DNA from: Alistipes sp. Marseille-P5061
GTDB taxonomy: Bacteria > Bacteroidota > Bacteroidia > Bacteroidales > Rikenellaceae
DNA length: 64,000 nt
Direction: 5' to 3'
NCBI RefSeq assembly: GCF_900290115.1
Contig: NZ_LT985750.1
Span: 226,948-290,947 of the forward strand
The notes under the pieces are model-generated. The model was not told the origin of the DNA and searched no databases. It saw nothing but the letters and a program-made list of their open reading frames with translations. The translations under genes and the position numbers were made by a program. The first letter of the stretch is position 1; each line of letters starts with the position of its first letter. This document shows positions 25,450 to 35,270 of the stretch, one piece after another.

Positions 25450-26775
25450 ATGACTGACGATTTGATGTCCGAAATCAAGGCTACGAGGACGGACGGCTCG
25501 ATAATCATGGTGGTGGGCGTCGGCGGTGCCGGCGGCAATGCCGTGAATCACATGTGGAACCTGGGTATCAAGGGTGTCGACTTCATGGTCTGCAACACGG
25601 ACCAGCAGGCGCTCGACAAGAGCCCCGTGGAGAAGAAAATCCGCCTCGGCAGCGAGGGCCTCGGCGCCGGCAACGACCCCGAGAACGGCCGCAAGGCTGC
25701 CGTCGAGACGCTGCCCGAAATCAAGCAGTACCTCGAGGAGTCGGGCACGCGGATGATTTTCATCACCGCCGGCATGGGCGGCGGCACCGGTACGGGCGCC
25801 TCGCCCGTCATCGCCAAGCTGACCAAGGAGATGGGGCTGCTCACGGTGGCCATCGTCACCTCGCCGCTGGCCGTCGAGGGGCGCATCCGCTACGACCAGG
25901 CCTACCGCGGCATCGAGGAGCTGCGCCGCAACGTCGACTCGCTGCTGATTATCAACAACGAGAACATCCTCGAAATCTACGGACGCCTCTCGCTCAAGCA
26001 GGCCTTCGGCAAGGCCGACGACATCCTGGCCTCGGCCGCCAAGGGCATCGCCGAAATCATCACGGTCGAGAGCGACCTGGTGAACGTCGACTTCGCCGAT
26101 GTCTCGAAAGTGATGCGCGACAGCGGCCGCGCCCACATGAGCGTCGCCACGGCCGAGGGCGAGAACCGCGCCGAGGCGGTGGCCGAAGCGTCGCTGCGCT
26201 CGCCGCTGCTCGACCACAACCTCATCTCGGGTGCGAAGAACATCCTGCTCAACATCTCGGTGGCCAATGCCGAGGAGCTCATGTACGAGGAGGTGGTTCG
26301 GATTCTGGAGTACATCCAGATGCACGCCACGGTGGAGGACCAGGACGGCACGGTCCACAACGCCAACATCATCTGGGGAACGAGCGAGAAGCCGCAGCTG
26401 GGCAACGCCATCGAGCTGGTGGTGGTCGCCACGGGCTTCGACAACGACGACGAGGAGCACGGCATGTCGCCCGTGCCGCCCCGCCGCACGGCGCAGACGC
26501 TGCGCGAGAAGCAGGCGGCCGAATCGGAGCTCATCCCCATCAAGCCGGCCGCGGCGGCTGCCGAGACGCAGCGCGTGCATCCCGAGCAGGTGGTGCTGGG
26601 GGCCAAGTCGACTCGTTACAGCAACATCGATGCGCTGCTGAGCCGCCCCGCCTACCAGACCCGCAACTCGAAGTTCGTCGTCCAGGTCTCGGGCGGCCGC
26701 AAGGAGGTGCTGCGCGACGATGCGTCGGAGAACGCACACCGCCAGGAGCCGCACGGCGGGTCGCTCTTCGACTGA
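25450..26775 (+). CDS. ftsZ: Cell division protein FtsZ
   Basis: A 441-residue tubulin-like GTPase that forms the Z-ring. The nucleotide site is complete: VVGVGGAGGNAV near the N-terminus, tubulin signature GGGTGTGASP and the T7 synergy loop VNVDFADV. A variable linker (about 330-420) leads to a short C-terminal tail ending in SLFD, a plausible FtsA-binding peptide. The ATG at 25450 gives MTDDLMSEIK. Confidence 0.97.
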   Translation: MTDDLMSEIKATRTDGSIIMVVGVGGAGGNAVNHMWNLGIKGVDFMVCNTDQQALDKSPVEKKIRLGSEGLGAGNDPENGRKAAVETLPEIKQYLEESGTRMIFITAGMGGGTGTGASPVIAKLTKEMGLLTVAIVTSPLAVEGRIRYDQAYRGIEELRRNVDSLLIINNENILEIYGRLSLKQAFGKADDILASAAKGIAEIITVESDLVNVDFADVSKVMRDSGRAHMSVATAEGENRAEAVAEASLRSPLLDHNLISGAKNILLNISVANAEELMYEEVVRILEYIQMHATVEDQDGTVHNANIIWGTSEKPQLGNAIELVVVATGFDNDDEEHGMSPVPPRRTAQTLREKQAAESELIPIKPAAAAAETQRVHPEQVVLGAKSTRYSNIDALLSRPAYQTRNSKFVVQVSGGRKEVLRDDASENAHRQEPHGGSLFD

Positions 26776-26844
26776 GCCACCGATGGGGGAGGCGCCCTCC
26801 ATGTGCGGAGGCCCCTTCCGATGTCATACTAACACACGCAAACT

Positions 26845-28118
<1,274 letters not shown>

Positions 28119-28122
<4 letters not shown>

Positions 28123-28853
28123 CGACTCCCTCCGGCGCGAGGCCCCATCCGGCCATGACCTCCTCTTCTGACGCTACGCCCGCGCCCGTCAAGACAACCT
28201 CCTCCGACGCGGCGATGCCTTCCGATACGACAGCCTCTTCTGCAGCGGCACCCTCTTCTGCAGCGGCACCCCATTCAGCCGTTGCTCCCGGGAAGCTCTT
28301 GCTCTCCGAGCCGCTTGCGGCGGCCGAGACCGACCTCTGGACTACGGAGGAGGAGCGCGCCGAGGCGGCCCGCTTCGGCTCCGCGCGGCGCCGGAGCGAA
28401 TACCTCACCTGGCGGACGCTGGTGCGCCGCGAGCTGGGACGCGACGCCGTGATTGGCTACAACGGGGTGGGGGCTCCGGTGGTCACCTCGCCCGAGGGGT
28501 ACTTCATCGGGGTGTCGCACTGCCGTGAGCGGGTTGCCGTCTGCATCTCGCGGCAGCGGTGTGCCGTCGACATCGAGTCGGTGTCGCGTAACTTCGGCGC
28601 GGCGCTTGCCCGCTGCATGACCCCCCGGGAGCGGACGCTCTCGACGGACGAACGGCTCGGTGCGGCGCTCTGGTGCGCCAAGGAGGCGCTCTACAAGTAT
28701 GCCGGGCGACGCGAACTGGAGCTGCAGCGCGACGTGCAGGTGCTCGGGGTCGACTTTGAAGCGGGGCGTATCGTAGGGCGCATCTGCGGCGGAGAGCCGC
28801 TCGAGCTGCAGCTGCGCTGCATCGACGACTGCGTGGTTGTCTGGCGCTGCTGA
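28119..28853 (+). CDS. 4'-phosphopantetheinyl transferase superfamily protein
   Basis: A 244-residue Sfp/AcpS-type enzyme that moves phosphopantetheine from CoA to a carrier protein serine. The core is visible in GVSHCRERVAV, the Mg-binding CAVDIESVSR and the WCAKEALYKYAGR helix. The first 65 residues are Ala/Ser/Thr/Pro-rich and include a perfect 18-bp tandem duplication (28234-28251, 28252-28269) encoding SSAAAP twice; they are probably disordered. The ATG overlaps the gldE stop by 4 nt, indicating translational coupling. Because no later start is obviously better, the low-complexity part may be translated. Confidence 0.82.
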
Positions 28854-28889
28854 GGCGCTCTTCCCGGACATTTTTCGGGGTTCACACCA

Positions 28890-29170
28890 TTTCTATTCCT
28901 CTCTTCCCTTTTCTATTCTCCGTACTTTTCCGTACTTTTCCGTACTTCTCTGTTCTTCTCTGTTCTTCTCTGTTTCGCTCCGCTCTGTCTTCCGCTTTGT
29001 CTTCCCTCCCTGTTCCACTCTTTCTCTCCTGTTCTTCCCCCGTCTCCCCCCCCAGTAGCTTTACACCTCCCTTGTGTGACGGGCAGTTCCCTTTTTGCGG
29101 CTGTTTCCGGGGTCGTTTTTTTGGCTACCCCTCATTTCCGTCCCCTCCCCTCTTCTCTTTCTTTGCCGGC
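28890..29170 (+). other. Long pyrimidine-rich tract after the transferase gene
   Basis: About 280 bp in which the plus strand is mostly C and T, including an exact 10-bp phased repeat (28921-28980). The 28854-29256 interval contains no credible gene. Such a tract could give an R-loop or triplex-prone duplex or a Rho-type termination zone; none of this is shown. Confidence 0.6.
28921..28980 (+). repeat. Six phased 10-bp pyrimidine repeats
   Basis: CGTACTTTTC twice, CGTACTTCTC once, TGTTCTTCTC twice, then TGTTTCGCTC. The period is exactly 10 bp, about one helical turn. Confidence 0.85.
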
Positions 29171-29256
29171 TCCATTGTTGTATGTATCTGTAATTTAATC
29201 TGTAAATGTTTTTCGAGCCGCGTAGCCTTTCAAGGTTTGTACCCGATTGCAGTTAG

Positions 29257-29299
29257 TTTATTCAAAAAATTTAGATATTTAATAAATATTTTGAATAAA
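29257..29299. promoter_or_regulatory. AT-rich inverted repeat upstream of a small ORF promoter
   Basis: TTTATTCAAAA (29257-29267) is a perfect inverted match to TTTTGAATAAA (29289-29299). Between them lies a second palindrome, ATATTTA-A-TAAATAT (29275-29289). The pair ends 4 nt before the -33 element, the position expected for an operator or upstream activator site. The regulator is unknown. Confidence 0.5.
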
Positions 29300-29302
29300 A
29301 TT

Positions 29303-29334
29303 CTTGCACATTTCCTTTCCTTGCATTACTTTTG
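29303..29334 (+). promoter_or_regulatory. Strong promoter of the small ORF transcript
   Basis: CTTG (29303-29306), 20 nt, TACTTTTG (29327-29334), in very AT-rich DNA. Transcription is predicted near 29341, about 50 nt before the small ORF. Confidence 0.8.
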
Positions 29335-29390
29335 CACCCGTCATAAATGATAAAATATTTTAAGAATTAATTAAAATTATTTAGTTAGTT

Positions 29391-29468
29391 ATGAGAGCAA
29401 GGATTAATCAGTGGGTACGCACCGCTTTGATTATGTTGGGTGAGAGCATTCGTCTGCGCGAGATGTAA
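29391..29468 (+). CDS. Candidate 25-residue small protein
   Basis: A 26-codon ORF (stop included) beginning MRARINQWVRTALIML and ending RLREM. It is bounded by a strong promoter at 29303-29334 and an intrinsic terminator at 29510-29535, so the transcript would be about 195 nt. The leader just before the ATG (TTATTTAGTTAGTT) is AT-rich, as is usual for Bacteroidetes translation starts. The peptide is basic and amphipathic, with hydrophobic centre ALIML, so it could be a membrane-active or regulatory peptide. I do not recognise a family. The alternative is a non-coding RNA in which the ORF is fortuitous. Confidence 0.5.
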   Translation: MRARINQWVRTALIMLGESIRLREM

Positions 29469-29509
29469 TCGCCTGTTTTTTACTGAAAAATTACTGACAA
29501 ATGAATAGG

Positions 29510-29535
29510 TCCGGCTCGCAGAGCCGGATTTTTTT
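29510..29535 (+). terminator. Intrinsic terminator of the small ORF transcript
   Basis: TCCGGCTC (29510-29517), 3-nt loop, GAGCCGGA (29521-29528), then seven T residues (29529-29535). Confidence 0.9.
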
Positions 29536-29850
29536 GTGCCCGGCGGTGCGGTTGAATCCTGCGCCGGCGGGGTGGTCCGAGGGTTGGGACGGTGTGGGGT
29601 CGGTGTTCGGCGGCAGGGGAGTGTCTTGAATGGAGCGGGCGAGTTGCGACGGGGAGTTGGAGCGTAGGGGCCCGGCGGCGAGGTGAGGCAGTGCCCGGCG
29701 TCGGTGGGGTGGTCCGAGGCGTCGGGACGGTGGGGAATATGTATGCCGAGGTGTTGCGGTGGTTGTGCCTGCTCTGCGGAAGGGTAAGTGACTGTACGTG
29801 GCGGCCGGGGTTGTGCTGCTGCGGCATGCTGTCGTGCGGATAAAACAGGA
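29536..29850. other. GC-rich spacer with a direct repeat pair
   Basis: No credible gene. A segment of about 29 bp containing GGGGTGGTCCGAGG occurs at about 29566-29594 and again at 29703-29731 with a few differences, both times shortly after GTGCCCGGCG. Confidence 0.6.
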
Positions 29851-29878
29851 GAGCCCTGCCGGTTATCCGGCAGGGCTC
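29851..29878 (-). terminator. Terminator of pepC
   Basis: A perfect 12-bp stem (GAGCCCTGCCGG/CCGGCAGGGCTC) with a 4-nt loop lies 29 nt after the pepC stop. On the minus strand it is followed by TCCTGTTTTA. Confidence 0.75.
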
Positions 29879-29906
29879 CCTTGCGGTTGTTGCGCACGGT
29901 GGCGGG

Positions 29907-31109
29907 TCAGAGTCCGAGCTTCTTGCGAATATCCTTCGGCAGCGCCTGCTTGTTGACCATAATCGAGGTGGTCTTGTAGGCTACGAAGGGGCGCGAGAAG
30001 TACCAGAAGCCGTCGTAGGGCGGCACCGTGTTCCACGAATTCTGCACCTTGTAGTAGCTGTTGCCCGCCTGGTCCTTGGCCGTGCCGACAATCACCATGC
30101 CGTGGTCGTCGGTCGTCTCGAAGTTGTCGAAGGCCGTCTGGCGCAGCTCCTGCGTGATGGTGAGCTCCTTGCCCGGCTTGTCGAACTTGTAGAGCGCAGC
30201 CTCCTTCTCGCGGTCGGTCAGCTTGCCCCACTTCTCGGCCTCGGTGCCGCTCATGCTCTCGAGGTCGGCCTCGGGAACGATGCCGATGCCCTTGGTGCGG
30301 CTGAAGCCCTTCTCGCTCACGTCGGTGCCCCACGATACGGTGTAGCCCTCGTCGAGCGCATGGTCGATGACCTGCATCATCTCGTCGAGCGGGAGGTTGT
30401 AGGCCTGGCCCCACATCCAGTTGTCGGGCACCTCGATGATGAAGGGCTCGTAGAAGGGGTGGTGCGTGAAGGAGGTGATGTCGATGTAGTTGTCAAACTC
30501 GATGGGGAGCGACGCGGCGAACGTCTCGGGCGTGTACTCCTTGCCCTCGTAGGTGAAGCGCTCGGGCATCGGGCCGAAGTAGGCGTCAAGCAGGGCGTTG
30601 AAGCCGCGCTTCCAGGCCGTCGAGAGGGCCTTGTTGCTCTGTTCGTTGGCCTTCAGCACGGCGTCGAGGTAGCTCTTCAGCACGAGCGAGAGTTCGTGGA
30701 AGTCGGCCTTGGGCGTGCCGTAGTTGAAGCCCGGGTAGACCTCGAAGGGGACGATGCCGTGGGCCTTGATGCCCTCCGTCACGTCGCGCGAGGCGCCTCC
30801 CTCGGCGAAGTTGATGGTGCCGTGCATGCGGATGTACTTCTCGGCCTTGTCCATGAACGAGTGGCGGACAATCCACATCTCCGAGAGGTGCATCTCGGGG
30901 CCGCCGGCCTTGAGGATTTCACTCTCGAGGAAGGTCATCGTCGAGTAGCACCAACAGGTGCCGCTGCGGCTCTGGTCCTTGACGGGGGTCGTGCGCAGCA
31001 CCTTGAGGTCGGTGAAGCGGTAGCCCGAGGCGGTGTCGGCCGCTGTGGGCGTCTGCGCTCCGGCCGTGAGGGCCCCGCAGAGCGCGATGAGGGTCAGAAG
31101 TTTCTTCAT
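29907..31109 (-). CDS. pepC: Exported aminopeptidase C / bleomycin hydrolase-type cysteine peptidase
   Basis: A 400-residue C1B-family papain-like peptidase. A signal peptide (residues 1-18, ending TAGA) sends it to the periplasm, unlike the cytosolic lactococcal enzyme. The catalytic Cys52 is in QSRSGTCW with the oxyanion Gln46; His336 is in DDHGMVIVG; the Asn is in VQNSWN. Family members trim peptides from the N-terminus as ring hexamers. The gene lies 58 nt downstream of topA on the same strand and ends at a good terminator. Confidence 0.9.
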   Translation of the reverse strand: MKKLLTLIALCGALTAGAQTPTAADTASGYRFTDLKVLRTTPVKDQSRSGTCWCYSTMTFLESEILKAGGPEMHLSEMWIVRHSFMDKAEKYIRMHGTINFAEGGASRDVTEGIKAHGIVPFEVYPGFNYGTPKADFHELSLVLKSYLDAVLKANEQSNKALSTAWKRGFNALLDAYFGPMPERFTYEGKEYTPETFAASLPIEFDNYIDITSFTHHPFYEPFIIEVPDNWMWGQAYNLPLDEMMQVIDHALDEGYTVSWGTDVSEKGFSRTKGIGIVPEADLESMSGTEAEKWGKLTDREKEAALYKFDKPGKELTITQELRQTAFDNFETTDDHGMVIVGTAKDQAGNSYYKVQNSWNTVPPYDGFWYFSRPFVAYKTTSIMVNKQALPKDIRKKLGL

Positions 31110-31167
31110 GATACGGTTTTTGGGTTTGTGAATATTCGTTTTCCTGTTTCGGCGCTACGGCCGGCTG

Positions 31168-33468
31168 CTACTTCTTCGAGTGGGCGATGATGTCGCGGCA
31201 CTCCTCGAGCGTCAGCTCCTCGGGGTTGCGCCCCTTGGGGATGCGGTAGTTCTTCCCCTTGTAGGCGATGTAGGGTCCGTAGCGGCCGTTCTTGACCAGC
31301 AGCTCTGGCTCCTCGTCGAAGCTCTTGAGCGGGGTGTGGGCCGCAGCGGCGGCAGCCTGCTGGGCGCGAATCAGCTCGACGGCCCGCTCGTAGGTGATGG
31401 TGTAGGGGTCGTCGCCGCGCTGCAGCGAGGCGAAGCTCTTGCCGTAGCGCACGTAGGGCCCGTACTTGCCGATGCCCACCATGAGCGTCTCGCCGTCGAG
31501 TACGCCCACGTTGCGGGGCAGCGAGAAGAGTTCGAGCGCCTCCTCGAGCGTAATCGACTCGATGAGCTGACCCTTCTTCAGGGAGGCGTAGCGGCTCTTT
31601 TCACCCGCGGCACCCTCAATCTCGACCATCGGGCCGTAGCGGCCGATGCGCGCCTTGACCACGTGGCCCGTCGTGGGGTCGGTGCCCAGGATGCGCGTCA
31701 TGTTCGACTTGTCGCTCTGCGTCCCCATCGCCTTGTCGACCATCTGGTGGAAGGGACCGTAGAAGTTCTCTATCATCTTCTCCCACGTGATGTCGCCCTC
31801 GGCGATGCGGTCGAACTCCTTCTCGACGTTGGCCGTGAAGTTGTAATCCATGATGGGGCTGAACTGCGCCTCGAGGTAGTCGTTGACCACCATGCCGATG
31901 TCGGTGGGCTGGAGGCGGTTCTTCTCCTTGCCGAAGTTCTCCGTGAGGCTCTTCTCCGAGATGCGCCCGTCGGCGAGCGTGAGCTGCGTGTAGGTGCGCT
32001 TCTGCCCCTCCTTGCTCTGCTTGACCACGTAGCCGCGGTTGATAATCGTGGTGATGGTCGGCGCGTAGGTCGACGGACGGCCGATGCCCAGCTCCTCGAG
32101 CCGCTTGACCAGCGAAGCCTCGTTGTAGCGGGCCGGGGCCTGCGTGAAGCGCTCCGTGGCGGTAATCTGTTGGGCAAGCAGCCGGTCGCCCTTCGCCATC
32201 TTCGGCAGAAGGCCCTCGCCGCTCTGCTCGCTCTGCTCGTCGTCCGTCGACTCGGAGTAGAGGCGCAGGAAGCCGTCGAAGCGAATCACCTCGCCCGTGG
32301 CGACGAACTGCTGCTGCGAGCCCGACATGTCGATGACAATCGTCGTGCGGTCGAGCTCGGCGCAGACCATCTGCGAGGCGACCGTGCGCTTCCAAATCAG
32401 GTCGTAGAGCCGCTTCTCGGCCGGCGTGCCCTCAATCGTCTGGCGGTCGATGTACGACGGACGGATGGCCTCGTGGGCCTCCTGGGCCCCCTTGGTCTTG
32501 GTCTTGTAGTTATACCAGCGCGAGTACTTCTCACCGTAGAGCTTGATGACCTCCTCCTTGCACTGGGCCAGCGCCTGCTGCGAGAGGTTGACCGAGTCGG
32601 TACGCATGTAGGTGATGAGACCCTGCTCGTAGAGGTGCTGCGCCACGGACATCGTCTGCGAGACGCTCATGCCCAGCTTGCGGCCCGCCTCCTGCTGGAG
32701 CGTCGAGGTGGTGAACGGCGGCGCCGGGAAGCGCTGTGCGGGCTTCTCCTCGGCGCGGGCCACCGTGAAGGTGGCGTCGATGCAGCTGCGCAGGAACGCC
32801 TCGGCCTCCTCGCGCGTCTCGAAGCGCGACGAGAGCTCGGCCTTGAAGAGCGTCTTGTCGGGGTCGTCGGCGGCGTGGAACTGCGCCACGACGCGGTAGT
32901 AGGGGGTCGAATGGAAGGCGATGATTTCACGCTCGCGCTCCACGAGCAGCCGTACGGCAACGCTCTGCACGCGGCCCGCCGAGAGCGCCGGCCGCACCTT
33001 CTTCCACAGCACGGGCGAGAGCTCGAAGCCCACCAGACGGTCCAGAATGCGGCGCGCCTGCTGGGCGTTGACCAGATTCATGTTGACCGTGCGCGGGTGC
33101 TCGATGGCGTCGAGAATCGCCCGCTTGGTGATTTCATGGAATACGATGCGCTTGGTCTGGTCCACGGGGAGACCCAACACTTCGGTCAGGTGCCATGCGA
33201 TGGCCTCTCCTTCGCGGTCTTCATCGGATGCGAGCCAGACGGTCTTGGTCTTCTGCGAGAGCTTCCGCAGCTCGTCGACCACCTTCTTCTTGTCGCTCGG
33301 TATTTCGTAGACGGGCTTGAACCCCTCCGAGATGTTGATGCCGAGGTCCTTCTTGGCCAGGTCGCGGATGTGTCCGAAACTCGATTTGACGACGTAGTCC
33401 TTGCCGAGGAACTTCTCGATGGTTTTGGCCTTGGCCGGGGACTCGACGATTACTAAATTTTCCTGCAT
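31168..33468 (-). CDS. topA: DNA topoisomerase I
   Basis: A 766-residue type IA topoisomerase that relaxes negative supercoils. The N-terminal Toprim domain starts NLVIVESPAKAKTIEKFLG; the active-site Tyr is in GLITYMRTDS. The C-terminus has three Topo_C repeats of the K-x-G-R/K-Y-G-P type (ARIGRYGPMVE, GIGKYGPYVRYG, KNGRYGPYIAYKG) in place of the Cys4 zinc ribbons of E. coli TopA, as usual in Bacteroidetes. Confidence 0.95.
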   Translation of the reverse strand: MQENLVIVESPAKAKTIEKFLGKDYVVKSSFGHIRDLAKKDLGINISEGFKPVYEIPSDKKKVVDELRKLSQKTKTVWLASDEDREGEAIAWHLTEVLGLPVDQTKRIVFHEITKRAILDAIEHPRTVNMNLVNAQQARRILDRLVGFELSPVLWKKVRPALSAGRVQSVAVRLLVEREREIIAFHSTPYYRVVAQFHAADDPDKTLFKAELSSRFETREEAEAFLRSCIDATFTVARAEEKPAQRFPAPPFTTSTLQQEAGRKLGMSVSQTMSVAQHLYEQGLITYMRTDSVNLSQQALAQCKEEVIKLYGEKYSRWYNYKTKTKGAQEAHEAIRPSYIDRQTIEGTPAEKRLYDLIWKRTVASQMVCAELDRTTIVIDMSGSQQQFVATGEVIRFDGFLRLYSESTDDEQSEQSGEGLLPKMAKGDRLLAQQITATERFTQAPARYNEASLVKRLEELGIGRPSTYAPTITTIINRGYVVKQSKEGQKRTYTQLTLADGRISEKSLTENFGKEKNRLQPTDIGMVVNDYLEAQFSPIMDYNFTANVEKEFDRIAEGDITWEKMIENFYGPFHQMVDKAMGTQSDKSNMTRILGTDPTTGHVVKARIGRYGPMVEIEGAAGEKSRYASLKKGQLIESITLEEALELFSLPRNVGVLDGETLMVGIGKYGPYVRYGKSFASLQRGDDPYTITYERAVELIRAQQAAAAAAHTPLKSFDEEPELLVKNGRYGPYIAYKGKNYRIPKGRNPEELTLEECRDIIAHSKK

Positions 33469-33498
33469 GTTCTGTATCTCTCTGTCCTAAAACGCGAA

Positions 33499-33521
33499 AA
33501 CCTAAGTATCGCACTTAGGTT
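33499..33521 (-). terminator. Terminator of the DUF4270 gene
   Basis: A perfect 8-bp stem (AACCTAAG/CTTAGGTT) with a 7-nt loop; on the minus strand TTTTCGCGTTTT follows. It lies between the DUF4270 stop and topA. Confidence 0.7.
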
Positions 33522-33575
33522 GTCCGCGGTCGGTATTTTCTTTTTCCTGCTTGGTTGCTTGTTCTGCACCTTCGT

Positions 33576-35270
33576 TTACTTGAGCATCGTGTAGGTCAAA
33601 TCGAGCCGGATGGGGGCCGTGTTCTGACCGTCGTTCTCGCCCTGGATGACCGCGTGGGTCGGCGTGAAGAGCGAGTAGGCTTCGGGACCTATGTAGAACG
33701 AGCGCTTCTCGATGTTGTCCCAGTCGATGCGGCCCCAGTTCTCCTCCGAGGTGAGCTCGTCGTAGGAGAGGCGCTCGAATCCCAGGCGCTTCTTCTCCTT
33801 CATGTAGCTGTTCCACAGCTCCTGCAGATGGGCCGAGATGTCGAGCACGTAGCAGCCGCGGCTGCGGTTGATGTAGCCGCCGTAGGAGAGCGTCGAGCTG
33901 TACTGCTGCTCGTAGGCGTAGGCGTAGTCCGAGATGCCCGAGAGCTTCTTGAAGTTGGTATAGGAGCCCAGACGCTCCATCGAGCGGTCCATCTCGTCGA
34001 TGAGCGAGCTGAGGTTGGGGATGCTCTGCCAGTCGTAGTCGCTGTCGGTGAAGTAGATGGACATCTTCGCCTGGCTGACGCCCATGTTGGTGTACCAGAG
34101 CGCCGGGTCCTTGCGCTGCGCAAGCTCGTTCTCCCGCTGGCGCACGGCCTCCAGCTCCTTGAAGAACTCCTCGGTGAAGGTCAGCTCCGAGAGGACGCCG
34201 CCCATGCCGTCGACAAAGATGCGGCGGTTCTCGGGACGCGCCTCGTTCGTTTCGACCGCGTCGTCGAGGTTGATGCGCAAATCGCCGCTGACGGTCGCCT
34301 TGCTGTAGTCGCGACGGATGGTGTTGACCGAGAGGTTGCCCGCCTTGGATTGCTCGTCGTAGAAGTAGAAGACCAGTCCGATGGTATCCTTGATGAGCGT
34401 CGGGTCGCTCTCCAGACGGTTACGTCCGTAGATTGAGAGGCCGGTCGATTCGAGCTTCGTCGTATAGACGGCGCCGCCCGAGGTGGCATCCTCCTTGGGG
34501 ATGATGTAGAGCCCCTTGAACTCCTCGATGAACTGCTCGATGCTGTCGAGGCTGTAGACCGAGTAGTCGTCCTTGTACTTGCCCTCCTGCAGCATCAGAC
34601 GCCGCACGAAGGCGCGCCCCTCGTCGGTGGCCGTCATCGTCACGGCGGTGGTCGCCGGGCCGGTCTTCTTCCCGTCGGGGAAGGTGAACTCGAAGAGCGG
34701 CTTCGAGTCGGCCGAGATGATGCCCTCCTTTACGGGGTCGAAGTTGAGGTAGTAGTTCGAGTCGCGCTCGCTCTTCCCCTCGCCCAGAGGCTTTTCGGTG
34801 ATGTACTTGTTGCTCAGCACCTCGTAGACGTAGTAGGTCTGGGGCTGGAGCGTGTCGCCCGTGTAGCTGCTGATGCCGAGCATGATTTGCGCCGAGTCGA
34901 AAATCGGCCGGTAGCCGAAGTATCCCGAGTCGACGGCGTAGTAGCTCACGTACTGCGAGAGGAAGCCCGCCGTACGCAGTCCGAACGTGTCGCTGAGCAT
35001 CGTGCCCATGTAGCCCGAGCCGAGGTTTGACGAGATAATCGAATCGGTCTGGTAGAGGCGCGTCTCGAAGTATTTGTTGGGGTTGAACTCTCCGTTGGCA
35101 AGACGCCCGCCGAGGGTCGTGAAGCCCGCCTTCAACTCCTGGTTTTCGGGAATGAGGTTCGAGCCCAGCGTGTCGTCCACCTTCGTGCAACCTGCAAAAG
35201 TCATCGCTCCGGCGGCGGCCACGACGGCCAGGCTCCGGAGCACACGGCTGAGGTTATTGGAGTGCTTCAT
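33576..35270 (-). CDS. DUF4270 domain lipoprotein
   Basis: A 564-residue exported lipoprotein. The start at 35270 gives a signal peptide with lipobox FAGC and lipidated Cys28; longer in-frame extension is not signal-like. The rest matches the Bacteroidetes DUF4270 pattern: 'DDTLGSNLIPENQ' early, then long beta-rich segments with many Tyr and Asp. The function is unknown. Its start overlaps the end of the glycogen-synthase-like gene by 17 nt, so the two are translationally coupled. Confidence 0.85.
   Translation of the reverse strand: MKHSNNLSRVLRSLAVVAAAGAMTFAGCTKVDDTLGSNLIPENQELKAGFTTLGGRLANGEFNPNKYFETRLYQTDSIISSNLGSGYMGTMLSDTFGLRTAGFLSQYVSYYAVDSGYFGYRPIFDSAQIMLGISSYTGDTLQPQTYYVYEVLSNKYITEKPLGEGKSERDSNYYLNFDPVKEGIISADSKPLFEFTFPDGKKTGPATTAVTMTATDEGRAFVRRLMLQEGKYKDDYSVYSLDSIEQFIEEFKGLYIIPKEDATSGGAVYTTKLESTGLSIYGRNRLESDPTLIKDTIGLVFYFYDEQSKAGNLSVNTIRRDYSKATVSGDLRINLDDAVETNEARPENRRIFVDGMGGVLSELTFTEEFFKELEAVRQRENELAQRKDPALWYTNMGVSQAKMSIYFTDSDYDWQSIPNLSSLIDEMDRSMERLGSYTNFKKLSGISDYAYAYEQQYSSTLSYGGYINRSRGCYVLDISAHLQELWNSYMKEKKRLGFERLSYDELTSEENWGRIDWDNIEKRSFYIGPEAYSLFTPTHAVIQGENDGQNTAPIRLDLTYTMLK

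Noticed and set aside
29257..29299. Terminal inverted repeat of a mobile element
   Set aside because: No transposase, no target-site duplication and the arms are only 21 bp apart; an operator is more likely.
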